This document shows positions 51,829 to 60,153 of a stretch of 64,000 nucleotides of DNA, one piece after another (the first letter of the stretch is position 1; each line of letters starts with the position of its first letter). A program made the translations under genes and the position numbers. A model generated the notes under the pieces. It did no database searches and was not told the origin of the DNA. It saw only the letters and a program-made list of their open reading frames with translations. Origin of the DNA: Chloroflexota bacterium (GTDB lineage Bacteria; Chloroflexota; Anaerolineae; Aggregatilineales; Phototrophicaceae); the NCBI GenBank assembly GCA_028875245.1, contig JAPPEU010000057.1, positions 1-64,000 of the forward strand, given 5' to 3'.

Positions 51829-53436
51829 TCATCTTGCCGTCGTCCGCGCATAGGGCGGCCAATCCAGCGGCACGCCCAGATCATCTTTCAGCAGGCACTG
51901 GAAATCGCGCAGGTGGCTCTTGCTGTTGCGGACCTGGCGCGGGCTCAGGGCCTTGTCCAGGCAATAGGCGGCCAAGGCGCCGGCCGATTCGCCGATATTC
52001 CACTCCACCGGATGCAGGCGATAGCAGCCGTTGGTGATATGGGTGACGCCGAGGTTCTTGCAGGCGGGCAGCAGGTTCTCGACGCGCTGGGGGATCAGCG
52101 AACCGAGCGGGATCTGAAATGGATAGCAACTGATGTCGATGTAATTGCGCAAGCCGGTGCTGGGATGCAGGTCGATGCGATAACTGCCGATGCCAACGCT
52201 GTCATCGAATTGCTCGGCCGAGTCGAAGCCTTCGCGCTGCTCTACGCCGACGTGTTCCTCAAGCACGGTAAACTCGGCCAGGATGCGGCGCGCTTCCCGG
52301 ACATAGACGTATTTCGCCATGCCATCGCTCGTGCCGACGACATCGGGGCGCAGCCGCAAGCCAGGATAGCCACAGCCGCCGTCTGAGCGCGGCGCCTCGG
52401 TTTGCATCCAATAAAGGAAGGCGAAGCTCAGCTGCTTGCATTCGCGCAGGGCCGCCTGCTTGACGTCTTCTGAAACGCCGAGCAGGGGCTTCAGCCAATA
52501 ATCGATCATCGGCCAATTGACCAAGGTGATATCGCTGGGGAAGGCGCCCTCAGGATAATGGCCCTTATAGAGGATGCGGCGGAAATGCCAGAGGTCGCCC
52601 GGCCCGCCGGTGTAGCGATGGCGGAAATCGGCGTGGAAGATCTGGCGATGGACCGGCTCCAGCGTTTGCGGGCTGGAATAAACCCAGCTCAATTGCTTGT
52701 CGGGCCAGAAATCGGCTTTGTACTCGCGCCAGAAGTCATAATCTTCCGGTTTGTCGATTCTGTGGTCTTCGCCTTCAAGATGGTCAACCGCGAAGCACCA
52801 GGAGATCGACTGCTGATCGAGCGGCAGCGGATCGCCTTCGACGGCGTGCAGCTCGCCGGTCTGCGCCTGGCTCTCGGCGCCGATGATGGATTCGACATCC
52901 GCCAGCTCCAGCAGGTCGCCCAGCTCGGTGGCGTCGAGAATGTAGGGCGCGGATATCACAACCTGGTCGCCGCTGCGCGTATCTTCCAGGGTGATGGCCA
53001 GGACGCGGTCGCCATCCGTCTCAGCCGCGACGGGAACATGATAGAGCAGGACATCAAGCTGCCTGCTGGAGCGGTAGCGCGCGAGCATCGCTTCAATGAC
53101 GGCCAGGCTGATGCGCGGCTCGTGGCAGAGGCGGCTGACGTTGCCCTGGCCCGGGTTCCAATTCATAGTGTTGCGCGCTTTTTCCGTCAGCGGATAGTTG
53201 CGGCGGTAATAATCGCGCACACCATCGGAAAAGCGCATATAAGTCGCGGTCGCGCCGCATTGATCGACCCAGGGATTCTCGTCAGGAGGGACGGCCTGGG
53301 CGGTCAGCTGGCCGCCGATCCAGTCGGTTTCCTCGCTCATAATGACGGACTTGCCCATGCGCAAAGCGGCGAGCGCCGCCCCAATCGCGCCCGTGCCGCC
53401 GCCGACGATGAGAATGTCGCAGGTTCGTTCTTTCAT
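51829..53436 (-). CDS. FAD-dependent oxidoreductase (large cytosolic type)
   Basis: This 535-residue protein has an N-terminal FAD-binding GxGxxG-like motif (DILIVGGGTGAIGAALAALR) and the later ILDATELGDLLELADV motif typical of the FAD-dependent family PF12831. A second cofactor-contact region is GCYRLHPVEWNIGESAGALA near the C-terminus. Members of this group oxidise polyols, sugars or other substrates and frequently sit beside PhyH genes and ABC importers. The substrate is unknown. It is one of two such genes in this region, and the other (54815) is only distantly related. Confidence 0.88.
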   Translation of the reverse strand: MKERTCDILIVGGGTGAIGAALAALRMGKSVIMSEETDWIGGQLTAQAVPPDENPWVDQCGATATYMRFSDGVRDYYRRNYPLTEKARNTMNWNPGQGNVSRLCHEPRISLAVIEAMLARYRSSRQLDVLLYHVPVAAETDGDRVLAITLEDTRSGDQVVISAPYILDATELGDLLELADVESIIGAESQAQTGELHAVEGDPLPLDQQSISWCFAVDHLEGEDHRIDKPEDYDFWREYKADFWPDKQLSWVYSSPQTLEPVHRQIFHADFRHRYTGGPGDLWHFRRILYKGHYPEGAFPSDITLVNWPMIDYWLKPLLGVSEDVKQAALRECKQLSFAFLYWMQTEAPRSDGGCGYPGLRLRPDVVGTSDGMAKYVYVREARRILAEFTVLEEHVGVEQREGFDSAEQFDDSVGIGSYRIDLHPSTGLRNYIDISCYPFQIPLGSLIPQRVENLLPACKNLGVTHITNGCYRLHPVEWNIGESAGALAAYCLDKALSPRQVRNSKSHLRDFQCLLKDDLGVPLDWPPYARTTAR

Positions 53437-53533
53437 GTGCTGTTTCTCACTTGCGGTCTACATTTGACAGGTCAAGCCAGAGTCTAATATAATCAGCGGA
53501 CGAAAGGCAAGTTTTCCGCCGGAGGCTTGGCGC

Positions 53534-53878
53534 ATGGACCAATTGTTCATTTCTGCAGGCTTGGAGCAACTCTTGCAGTTTGCTATTTTGCTGTTCGTTG
53601 TGGTTGGTTTCTTCCGCCAATTCGCCACGCAAAGGGACATCAAAAAACTGGACGACAGATTGGTCAAACTCGAAACTGGTCAAACCGAATTGAAAGCCGG
53701 GCAGACCGCGCTCGAAGGCCGATTTGAAATCCTCGACTCCAATGTACGCGAAAATGGCAAAAAAACCGACGCCTCGCTGGATCTGCACAATGCTGTCCGA
53801 ACGGACATACAGGTCCTGCAAGCATCGGTCAACCGCCTGGACAGCTATTTCGAAACTCCCAAGCTGAAGTCATCCTGA
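53534..53878 (+). CDS. Small membrane-anchored coiled-coil protein
   Basis: A 114-residue protein with one N-terminal membrane span (LLQFAILLFVVVGFFRQF) and a heptad-rich charged region (DDRLVKLETGQTELKAGQTA onward) that should form a coiled coil. GAGG lies about 10 bases before the ATG. I know no family for it. It stands on the plus strand between two minus-strand groups. Confidence 0.65.
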   Translation: MDQLFISAGLEQLLQFAILLFVVVGFFRQFATQRDIKKLDDRLVKLETGQTELKAGQTALEGRFEILDSNVRENGKKTDASLDLHNAVRTDIQVLQASVNRLDSYFETPKLKSS

Positions 53879-53917
53879 TTTCAGCGCTGCGTTCTTTCAT
53901 TTGATTATTTTGCACAG

Positions 53918-54814
53918 TTACATGCCGGGCTTGCTCGGTTCGCCAGCGGCGATGACGTGCCCCACCCCCTGCTTGGGCGCGTGATGATAGCCATTTTCGA
54001 CGCACCACTCGGCGATCGGGTTGTAGCCACCGGTGAAATCAAAATTCGGATTGTCATCAACCGGTTCGCCGACCAGATAGCGTTCCATCGGCGATAATTT
54101 CTCCACCATTTCCGGCGCCTGCTGGCGATAATCGGTGGGCGTGATCCAATCGTAGGAATAGCCGATCATGACGGCCTTGCGAATGCGATCGCTCAGATTG
54201 GCGGCGCCGGCGTGCCAGGTGCGGTTCTCGAAGAAGACGGCGTCGCCCGGGTTCAGGCTGGGCTCAACCTTGCTCGCGGGATCAACCTGGCCTTCGGGAA
54301 TCTCGATGGGCGCCTTAAGCTGGTTGCTGCCCGCCGCCATCATGGTGACGCCGGTGTTGGGTTCGCTCAGGTCGGTCAAATAATAGGCGACTTTGAGCGA
54401 GTGCCTGGGAATATGTTGATCACCCAGGTCGCGCATGGACATGTAATGATCGCGGTGCCAGCCCGGGATGCGTCCGGTATCGGGCGAGCCGGGTGGATCA
54501 GGCGCGCGATAAATCAGGTGGCTGGTCAAGAGCGACAAATGCGGGCTGAGCAGCTGCGCCACGATAGCGAAGACCTTGGGGTTGGTGATCAGCGGCAGGA
54601 AGGCGTCGTCCATCGATACGCAGTTGCGGAAACCATCATACAAGCCACCAGGGCGGCGCTGGCGATTGATCTCGCGGTCGGAGGCGATCAACCGGTCGCC
54701 GGCTTCGATCAGGGCGGCGACGGTCTCGCCGTCGATCGCCTCGCGCATGATCAGATAACCTTCTTCATCAAATTGCCGCTTTTGTTCGGCTGTGATGCTT
54801 ACAAAATCCATCAT
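53918..54814 (-). CDS. Phytanoyl-CoA dioxygenase (PhyH) family protein
   Basis: The third PhyH-type oxygenase in the window, 298 residues. The HxD is in GWHRDHYMSM, and the distal His is in NRTWHAGAANLSDRIRKAVM, whose Arg would bind 2-oxoglutarate. A strong GGAGGAATAA precedes the start (two ATGs in a row), and it lies right at the end of an FAD oxidoreductase gene, so the two form an operon. This pairing suggests hydroxylation followed by oxidation of one substrate, which is inference. Confidence 0.88.
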   Translation of the reverse strand: MMDFVSITAEQKRQFDEEGYLIMREAIDGETVAALIEAGDRLIASDREINRQRRPGGLYDGFRNCVSMDDAFLPLITNPKVFAIVAQLLSPHLSLLTSHLIYRAPDPPGSPDTGRIPGWHRDHYMSMRDLGDQHIPRHSLKVAYYLTDLSEPNTGVTMMAAGSNQLKAPIEIPEGQVDPASKVEPSLNPGDAVFFENRTWHAGAANLSDRIRKAVMIGYSYDWITPTDYRQQAPEMVEKLSPMERYLVGEPVDDNPNFDFTGGYNPIAEWCVENGYHHAPKQGVGHVIAAGEPSKPGM

Positions 54815-56605
54815 TTATTCCTCCGCTATTGCATAAAGCGCGGTCTGTTCCGCATCCGTTCGTTTCCCCACTTCAGAATAGATTCTATCCAAAAGTTGAC
54901 CGCGCGACCCGCTGAAACTCGCCAACGCCGGCGTATTCGCCCACGATGTCCAGTTGCTGCGGTCGCCGGCCGAGACAGGCTGGTTGAGATTGGCTTGGTA
55001 GCCATCTCCCAGGAAGCCGCGCAAAGCGAAGAACTGCAAAGCCTCATAGTGGTCATCGCCGGGCGCCGCGTCCTCATAGTAGGTCAGCACCGCGCCGGCC
55101 GCAAGAAGACGGCGCTGCATCTCGATGACATTGGCCTCGCGCACCGATGTGCCGTCATCAAGGCTGACGTTGATGGCGATGCCGGCCGCCTCGCCCAGCG
55201 CCATCCAGCAGGGTTCCATGCGCAGCGTGCTGAAGCCGATGTGCGTGCCCGATGCCGGCGCCGGTATCAACAGGTTCTCGACGTCCAGCGGCACGATGAC
55301 GCCGTAGGGGACGCAGTAGGGAGTGGTGGGGTAGGTGAAGATGCCGTCCGTATGCGGGCGCCCTTCTTCACGTTTCAAGCAGGCGTGTGAATCCAGGGCG
55401 TAGTGGCTGGCGGTGATGCTGGTTATGTGCGCGCGCGCCCCCCGTTTGGAGAGGGCGTCGTGGGCGGTGAAGAGATACTCGCCGCGGATGCGCCGCCCCT
55501 CGCGCACGTAGATCTGACGCGGGAAGTTGTCGTTGTCGCTGAATTCGTCGCGCGCCAGCCCCCAGCGATTGCAGCGCTCGCGAAAATCAGCCGGCAGCTC
55601 GGGATCGTTCTGCGCGAAGTAAAACAGGCCCAGGATGTAATCGCGCAGGCGCTGGGCGAAGCGATCGCGCCAATCCCAACTGGCAGTGGGGTAGGGCCAA
55701 TTCTCTTCCGGCAGATCGGTCGAGATGAAGGCGGCGTGCTGATTGTTGCCGTCGACTTTGTCATTGGGCAGGCGCGCCATATTGGTGATGGCGCCGATGC
55801 CATCGAACTCCAGCGGCTTTGGCGGGCCGGCAAAGCGATTCAGGCGCACATCATCAATCAGCGAGACGAACTCCTCGCGATGGTAGGTCGGCGGCTTCTG
55901 GATCCGCCTCAAGTTCGCCGGGTTGTCGGTAAGCGCCAGGCGGTAATTGTAAGACTGCACGGCGTTGTCGCCTTGCCCGGTGGAGTGGTATTCGTCGACC
56001 GGCGCGTCCCAGCGCTGGTAAAATTTGCCGGCGCATGGCTCGCCGTATTCGTTCGCCCCTTCGCGGCCCAGCATGTATGGCGCGCCCGCCGCCGCCGCCA
56101 GGTCGCCTTCGTAAGTGGCGTCGACGAAGACCTTCGCCCGATAGATTTCTTCGGCGCCGCTTTCGCGGTTGATGATTTTGATCGCGCTTAAGGCAGCGCC
56201 GTCTTTGATCGCGTTGCTCGGCTCGTGGTTGAATTGCCGCATCGTGCGGACTTCGAGCAAGTCGCCTTGTTCGGCGATCATTTGATGCAGGATCATCTCG
56301 GCGACATGGGGCTCGAAGCGGTAGCCGTCGCTGCAATCGATCACTTGCTGCGAATCCGCGCCATATTTGTCGCTGTAATGCTGCTTGACGCGCCCGATAA
56401 ATTCCAGAAAGAGACCGCCGGTGGCGCCGCGGGTGTGGATGTCGGTGGCGCCGAGTCCATTGGCGGGCAAACCGCCGATATACGCGCTCCGCTCGAGGAT
56501 GACCGCCCGCCGCCCCGCTTTGGCGACGCTGATGCCGGTCATGATGCCGGCCGGCGTGCCGCCGACGATGACGGCTTCAAATTCGAATGATGGGGGAGGC
56601 GTCAT
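54815..56605 (-). CDS. FAD-dependent oxidoreductase
   Basis: A 596-residue flavoprotein of the same broad family as the 51829 gene. The Rossmann motif is AVIVGGTPAGIMTGISVAKA, and the family motif VDATYEGDLAAAAGAPYMLG is present. A C-terminal cofactor segment is GFSTLRMEPCWMALGEAAGI. The stop codon abuts the PhyH start region (54814), so both are translated together. It starts downstream of a repeat cluster, which probably contains its promoter. Confidence 0.88.
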   Translation of the reverse strand: MTPPPSFEFEAVIVGGTPAGIMTGISVAKAGRRAVILERSAYIGGLPANGLGATDIHTRGATGGLFLEFIGRVKQHYSDKYGADSQQVIDCSDGYRFEPHVAEMILHQMIAEQGDLLEVRTMRQFNHEPSNAIKDGAALSAIKIINRESGAEEIYRAKVFVDATYEGDLAAAAGAPYMLGREGANEYGEPCAGKFYQRWDAPVDEYHSTGQGDNAVQSYNYRLALTDNPANLRRIQKPPTYHREEFVSLIDDVRLNRFAGPPKPLEFDGIGAITNMARLPNDKVDGNNQHAAFISTDLPEENWPYPTASWDWRDRFAQRLRDYILGLFYFAQNDPELPADFRERCNRWGLARDEFSDNDNFPRQIYVREGRRIRGEYLFTAHDALSKRGARAHITSITASHYALDSHACLKREEGRPHTDGIFTYPTTPYCVPYGVIVPLDVENLLIPAPASGTHIGFSTLRMEPCWMALGEAAGIAINVSLDDGTSVREANVIEMQRRLLAAGAVLTYYEDAAPGDDHYEALQFFALRGFLGDGYQANLNQPVSAGDRSNWTSWANTPALASFSGSRGQLLDRIYSEVGKRTDAEQTALYAIAEE

Positions 56606-56629
56606 GCAATAGACCTTCCGTTTGATTGT

Positions 56630-56741
56630 ACGACGGGCGACCCAATGGATCGCCCCTACATTTACCAGAATGGCGGGCGACCCAATGGCTCGCCCCTACG
56701 GATTCGCGATTGGAGGGCGCGTCACCGCCTCGCCCCTAGAG
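56630..56741. repeat. Family A palindromic repeats (three in tandem)
   Basis: Units GACGGGCGACCCAATGGATC, GCGGGCGACCCAATGGCTCG and GGAGGGCGCGTCACCGCCTC, each followed by CGCCCCTA. They lie upstream of the minus-strand FAD oxidoreductase gene. Confidence 0.8.
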
Positions 56742-56766
56742 ATTTGCGTTTTGCGGGCTTGGCCAT

Positions 56767-57105
56767 TTATTCCTTCAATGCCAGCGAAACCAGCACTGTA
56801 ATTGATGTCCCGTCCTTTAGGGAGCCGCGCAGCCGCAGCCAGCCGCCGAAGTGCGTCACCCGGCCGAATGTGACCGCATCCACCGTCGTCGGCAGGTCAA
56901 AAACTGTACCCTCGTCGGCCCAATGGATGCCGTCCGCGGAGATCTGAACGCGGGCGATGCCGCTGAAATCCGGCGAGACATCCAGCGCGCGCACGAAGAA
57001 GATCGCCTCGCTGGCCCAAGCCGACTCGTAGGGCTCGCTCGCGAACTCACCCTGCCAGATGACATTCCGTTCAACAGTCGCGGTATAGCTTCGTCTGAGC
57101 GCCAT
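56767..57105 (-). CDS. Unknown small protein, beta-rich
   Basis: A 112-residue protein without signal peptide. Alternating hydrophobic residues (FFVRALDVSPDFSGIARVQI, VTHFGGWLRLRGSLKDGTSI) suggest a beta-sandwich. It starts 2 bp after the stop of the 284-residue gene upstream (57108), so the two are translated together and probably act together. Confidence 0.6.
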   Translation of the reverse strand: MALRRSYTATVERNVIWQGEFASEPYESAWASEAIFFVRALDVSPDFSGIARVQISADGIHWADEGTVFDLPTTVDAVTFGRVTHFGGWLRLRGSLKDGTSITVLVSLALKE

Positions 57106-57107
57106 GA

Positions 57108-57962
57108 TTAAAACTCCCCGCTGAGCAGCACAGAATCGAGATAGAGGAAGGCGCGCTTGTCACGATTGGTCTGCACCCAGAAGGCGGCGTTGAGCATGCA
57201 GTTCAGGTTGGGCATGGCCGGGATAGTGATGTATTTCAGCGCCGCGCCGTCGTAGACTAGGTCATTGCACTGAAAGCCGAGGAAGCGCCGTTCAGCGAGG
57301 TCAAAGTTCACACGCAGATAGTGCCAGTTCATCTTGGTGGCTATTTCGTTGTAGCAGAGCTCTTGCGCCGGCGCGTCGACAAATTCCCAGAATTCGGGTC
57401 CGAGATGCGGGGTCGAGACCGTCTCGCCTCTATCGCCGATCTTCTGGAAGGCAGGCGTCTCGCCTTTGACTTGCCAGCGATTAATCATGTCGCCGCCTTG
57501 CGCGTTGAGATAACGTAAATGCGGCATCCAGCGGATGTCTGGGTTCATGCCGTCTTGCAAGTCAAAGAGCACGCCAAAGGCGCGCACATCATTGGACGAC
57601 AGGCGCAATTCGGAAGCTTCCGGCTTGAAACAGAAATAAGCTTCCAGTTGAACGGGTCCCGGCTTGCGAAACGTCACCCGCTTGATGCTGGTTGCCAGTG
57701 ACCCTTCACGCGCTCGACTGGCAAGCTTTAGGGCATAGGTGCCTTCCATTGAACCCGCCGTGCCGGTATCCCACATCGTCAAATTGCTGATCATCGGCGG
57801 CCGATAATCGGCGGAGAGCGGTATGATCGAGTCCAGCGTATGCTCATAATTGCCGATCAATTCGGACCAGCCGTTCACGCCTTCGTCGAAGTCATCATAG
57901 AAGATGATTCGCTTCAGGGGATCGAAGCGGCTAAGGCGTGGATCGACCGAGTAGATGCTCAA
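57108..57962 (-). CDS. Unknown conserved-looking protein, possibly DUF6772 family
   Basis: A 284-residue protein with no signal peptide. It has an aromatic, beta-rich sequence (FYDDFDEGVNGWSELIGNYE, MEGTYALKLASRAREG, VQLEAYFCFKPEASELRL) resembling a concanavalin-like beta-sandwich that could bind carbohydrate. I believe similar proteins are called DUF6772, but I am not certain. It forms a two-gene unit with 56767-57105 next to FAD oxidoreductase, PhyH and sugar-importer genes. Confidence 0.55.
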   Translation of the reverse strand: MSIYSVDPRLSRFDPLKRIIFYDDFDEGVNGWSELIGNYEHTLDSIIPLSADYRPPMISNLTMWDTGTAGSMEGTYALKLASRAREGSLATSIKRVTFRKPGPVQLEAYFCFKPEASELRLSSNDVRAFGVLFDLQDGMNPDIRWMPHLRYLNAQGGDMINRWQVKGETPAFQKIGDRGETVSTPHLGPEFWEFVDAPAQELCYNEIATKMNWHYLRVNFDLAERRFLGFQCNDLVYDGAALKYITIPAMPNLNCMLNAAFWVQTNRDKRAFLYLDSVLLSGEF

Positions 57963-58005
57963 GATGTTTGCCTCCTAATGATTCCTGCCCTTAGTTAGAA
58001 AATGT

Positions 58006-58281
58006 CTACGACTCCATTAGTGACGGCAGCACATACCACTCATCTTCACCGGGGGAATCATATTTCATCCAATCCGTATCGGGAGACGTCAAGATGTCGA
58101 CCAACAACTCCATTACGCCGCCCCGCCTAATGCTCGCGACTTCTACTGTATTGGCGCCGTTGATATCGTCCATTTCCTTTAATTCCGCGCGGAGCCACTC
58201 CTGATAATCACCGCGGCCGAATCGTTCCAGTTTCACCGCGTTAGCGTATTTCAGAATATTCAGGACACCTGGATTTTCCAT
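58006..58281 (-). CDS. Small unknown protein
   Basis: From ATG 58281 (MENPGVLNILKYANAVKLER; GTG 58290 is the alternative) it has 91 residues, is acidic and has a short amphipathic helix. GGAGTAGGG precedes the start. I recognise no family. It lies upstream, in its own transcription, of the 57962 gene, and may belong to the same minus-strand group. Confidence 0.5.
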   Translation of the reverse strand: MENPGVLNILKYANAVKLERFGRGDYQEWLRAELKEMDDINGANTVEVASIRRGGVMELLVDILTSPDTDWMKYDSPGEDEWYVLPSLMES

Positions 58282-58428
58282 CGCAACCACCCTACTCCTG
58301 TCTGCTGCTTCTGCCGTTTTTTGACATCTCGCCCGCTACAGGGTACACTACCATCGTCTAAACAATGTGGGTAGCAATTCGTCCAAGTATAGCCAGCGTG
58401 CGGCAAACTGCAAATCAACATGCCGTGG

Positions 58429-58563
58429 GTAGTGTATCGAAGTCGGTGGAAATTCATTTTCACCACAAAGGAAAGAAGGACACAAAGAAATTGCATATAG
58501 CCTACGTTTCTCGGTGTCCTCGGTGGTAAAGTTTTTTTGTTTCCACCGAAAGGGATACACTTC
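58429..58563. mobile_element. 135-bp MITE-like element with 9-bp target-site duplication (copy 2)
   Basis: CATGCCGTG flanks the element at 58420-58428 and 58564-58572. The left end is GGTAGTGTATCGAAGTCGGT leading to GGAAA; the right end, reverse-complemented, is GAAGTGTATCCCTTTCGGTG leading to GAAA. It shares ends with copy 1 and carries an inverted pair of family B arms (58449-58530) inside. Confidence 0.8.
58449..58530. repeat. Family B inverted pair inside MITE copy 2
   Basis: TTCACCACAAAGGAAAGAAG on the left and TCGGTGTCCTCGGTGGTAAA on the right, about 40 bp apart and inverted. Confidence 0.7.
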
Positions 58564-58641
58564 CATGCCGTGCAATCGAGTTGTGTAGCAATGGCGGAAA
58601 CGCCAATTGATTCGCCCATTATATTTCGATAGGAGGATACC

Positions 58642-60021
58642 ATGAAAGTCTCACGTTTATTTGGCTTGGCAATCGCTGTAATGATGCTCTTTTCGCTCGG
58701 CTTAGTACCGACGCTCGCGCAATGCGACGGCGAGGTCATCGAGCTCGAGTTCATGAATTGGTGGGGCGCCGCCCGCGAAGCGCTGATGGATACGCTCATT
58801 GGCCACTTCGAAGCGGAGAATCCCTGCGTCAGGGTCATCAACCAGGTACAGCCCTGGGATAACCGCGCCGAACTGCTCGCCACCGCCGCCGCCAGCAGCA
58901 ACCCGCCCGGCATCATCATGTCGACGCGGCCGGAGACCTATCAGTTTGCCATCAGCGGCTTGATCATCCCGATCGATTCTTTCGTGGAGGCGCATGGCAC
59001 TGACCTCAGTGTCTTCTATGATGGCGAGATTGGTCTGCAATACTGGAACGGCGAACTTTATGGCTTGCCGATGCCGACCGCCGGCGGATTGACCAGCTTG
59101 TACATATACAACAAAGACATGCTGCGCGATGCCGGTTTTGACCCGGAAGCTCCGCCGAAAACCTGGCAAGAGTTGGAAGAGATGTCTGCGGCGATTACCG
59201 TTGCCGATCCGATGGGTGTTGATGTTATGGGCACTCAAGTAATCGGAATAACCGGAGAAGATGCGTCATTTGTCTCCTGGCTGTATACGAACAATGGCAG
59301 GTATTCCTCGGATGATGGTCGCACCTTGCTCTTCAACAGCCCGGAAGGCATAGAAACGCTTGAGTGGATGGTCAACTTCACCAACAACATAAACGGCGGC
59401 GTGGAAAATGTGGCAGACTTCTTCCAGGACACCGCCTTTGCCCAAGGCGATCATCCATGGTACGACAATCAACTTGCCTTCCTCCGTATCAACACTTCCT
59501 TCTATGGTCACTACAACGTGAACGATCCGGAGGGTTATGCCGATACGAGCCATTGGGGCACGATGCTGCGGCCCTACAACGGAGACAATCCAGACGCGAC
59601 CCATGCCGGCACAACAGGATACAATTACAGCGGCGCCTGGGCTTACACGATTCCAGCAGTGCATTCGCCCGAGAAACAAGAAGCTGCCTTCAAGTTCGCC
59701 GAATTCATCGGTGTCCATCCCTTGGGAGGCTGCGCCTTCCTGTTCGCGCAGAGCCGGCCCTCGCCAGTGCGGGAATGCAACGAGAATCCGGCTTACTACG
59801 AAGTCAACCCCACGTGGTCCGTGGTGCTTGAAGGCTTGGCTACCGATGTGGCCGTATCGATCACACCGGTTCAAGGACAGCTGGCTGAGATCCTTGCCAA
59901 CGCTATCGAAGAAGCTCTGTTCGGCGTGAAGTCGCCGGCTGACGCGCTCAACGACGCGCATGCCGAGATGCAGGCGCTGCTGGATGAATTCTGGGCGGAA
60001 TTCGACGCCGACAATATGTAG
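58642..60021 (+). CDS. ABC transporter extracellular sugar-binding protein (second importer)
   Basis: A 459-residue family-1 binding protein with a signal peptide (MKVSRLFGLAIAVMMLFSLG, cleavage near TLAQ-C). GGAGG precedes the start. The mature protein has LEFMNWWGAAREALMDTLI and YGLPMPTAGGLTSLYIYNKD, typical of maltose/multiple-sugar type proteins. It heads an importer of two permeases at 60154 and 61149, with a sulfatase downstream. A sulfated or sulfonated sugar is a plausible ligand, but that is inference. A family C repeat lies just after its stop. Confidence 0.9.
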   Translation: MKVSRLFGLAIAVMMLFSLGLVPTLAQCDGEVIELEFMNWWGAAREALMDTLIGHFEAENPCVRVINQVQPWDNRAELLATAAASSNPPGIIMSTRPETYQFAISGLIIPIDSFVEAHGTDLSVFYDGEIGLQYWNGELYGLPMPTAGGLTSLYIYNKDMLRDAGFDPEAPPKTWQELEEMSAAITVADPMGVDVMGTQVIGITGEDASFVSWLYTNNGRYSSDDGRTLLFNSPEGIETLEWMVNFTNNINGGVENVADFFQDTAFAQGDHPWYDNQLAFLRINTSFYGHYNVNDPEGYADTSHWGTMLRPYNGDNPDATHAGTTGYNYSGAWAYTIPAVHSPEKQEAAFKFAEFIGVHPLGGCAFLFAQSRPSPVRECNENPAYYEVNPTWSVVLEGLATDVAVSITPVQGQLAEILANAIEEALFGVKSPADALNDAHAEMQALLDEFWAEFDADNM

Positions 60022-60025
60022 GCGC

Positions 60026-60150
60026 CGCCCCCCAATCCCCCGACCTCTTCCCCCACAAGGAGGGAAGGGGAGAACTACTGTAATCGGGTGAAGATGGTAA
60101 GTCCCTCCCTCTTTATGGGGGAGGGATTTAGGGTAGGGGTTTCGGAGAAA
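60026..60150. repeat. Family C repeat before a permease gene
   Basis: CCCCCCAATCCCCCGACCTC, AAGGAGGGAAGGGGAGAAC and CCCTCCCTCTTTATGGGGGA with GGGATTTAGGGTAGGGG. The upstream extension of the permease ORF (60088-60153) is encoded by it. Confidence 0.7.
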
Positions 60151-60153
60151 ACC

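Larger units (their letters stand above)
58282..58641. other. Gene-free stretch with a MITE-like element
   Basis: This 360-bp gap holds an element-end-like sequence CGCTACAGGGTACACTACC (58333-58351) and the MITE-like element at 58429-58563. It also includes the upstream region of the second sugar importer. No other gene is supported. Confidence 0.6.

Noticed and set aside
1842-56741. Family A repeats as a CRISPR array
   Set aside because: Spacing is irregular, copies are scattered through the whole window and in both orientations, and no cas gene is present.
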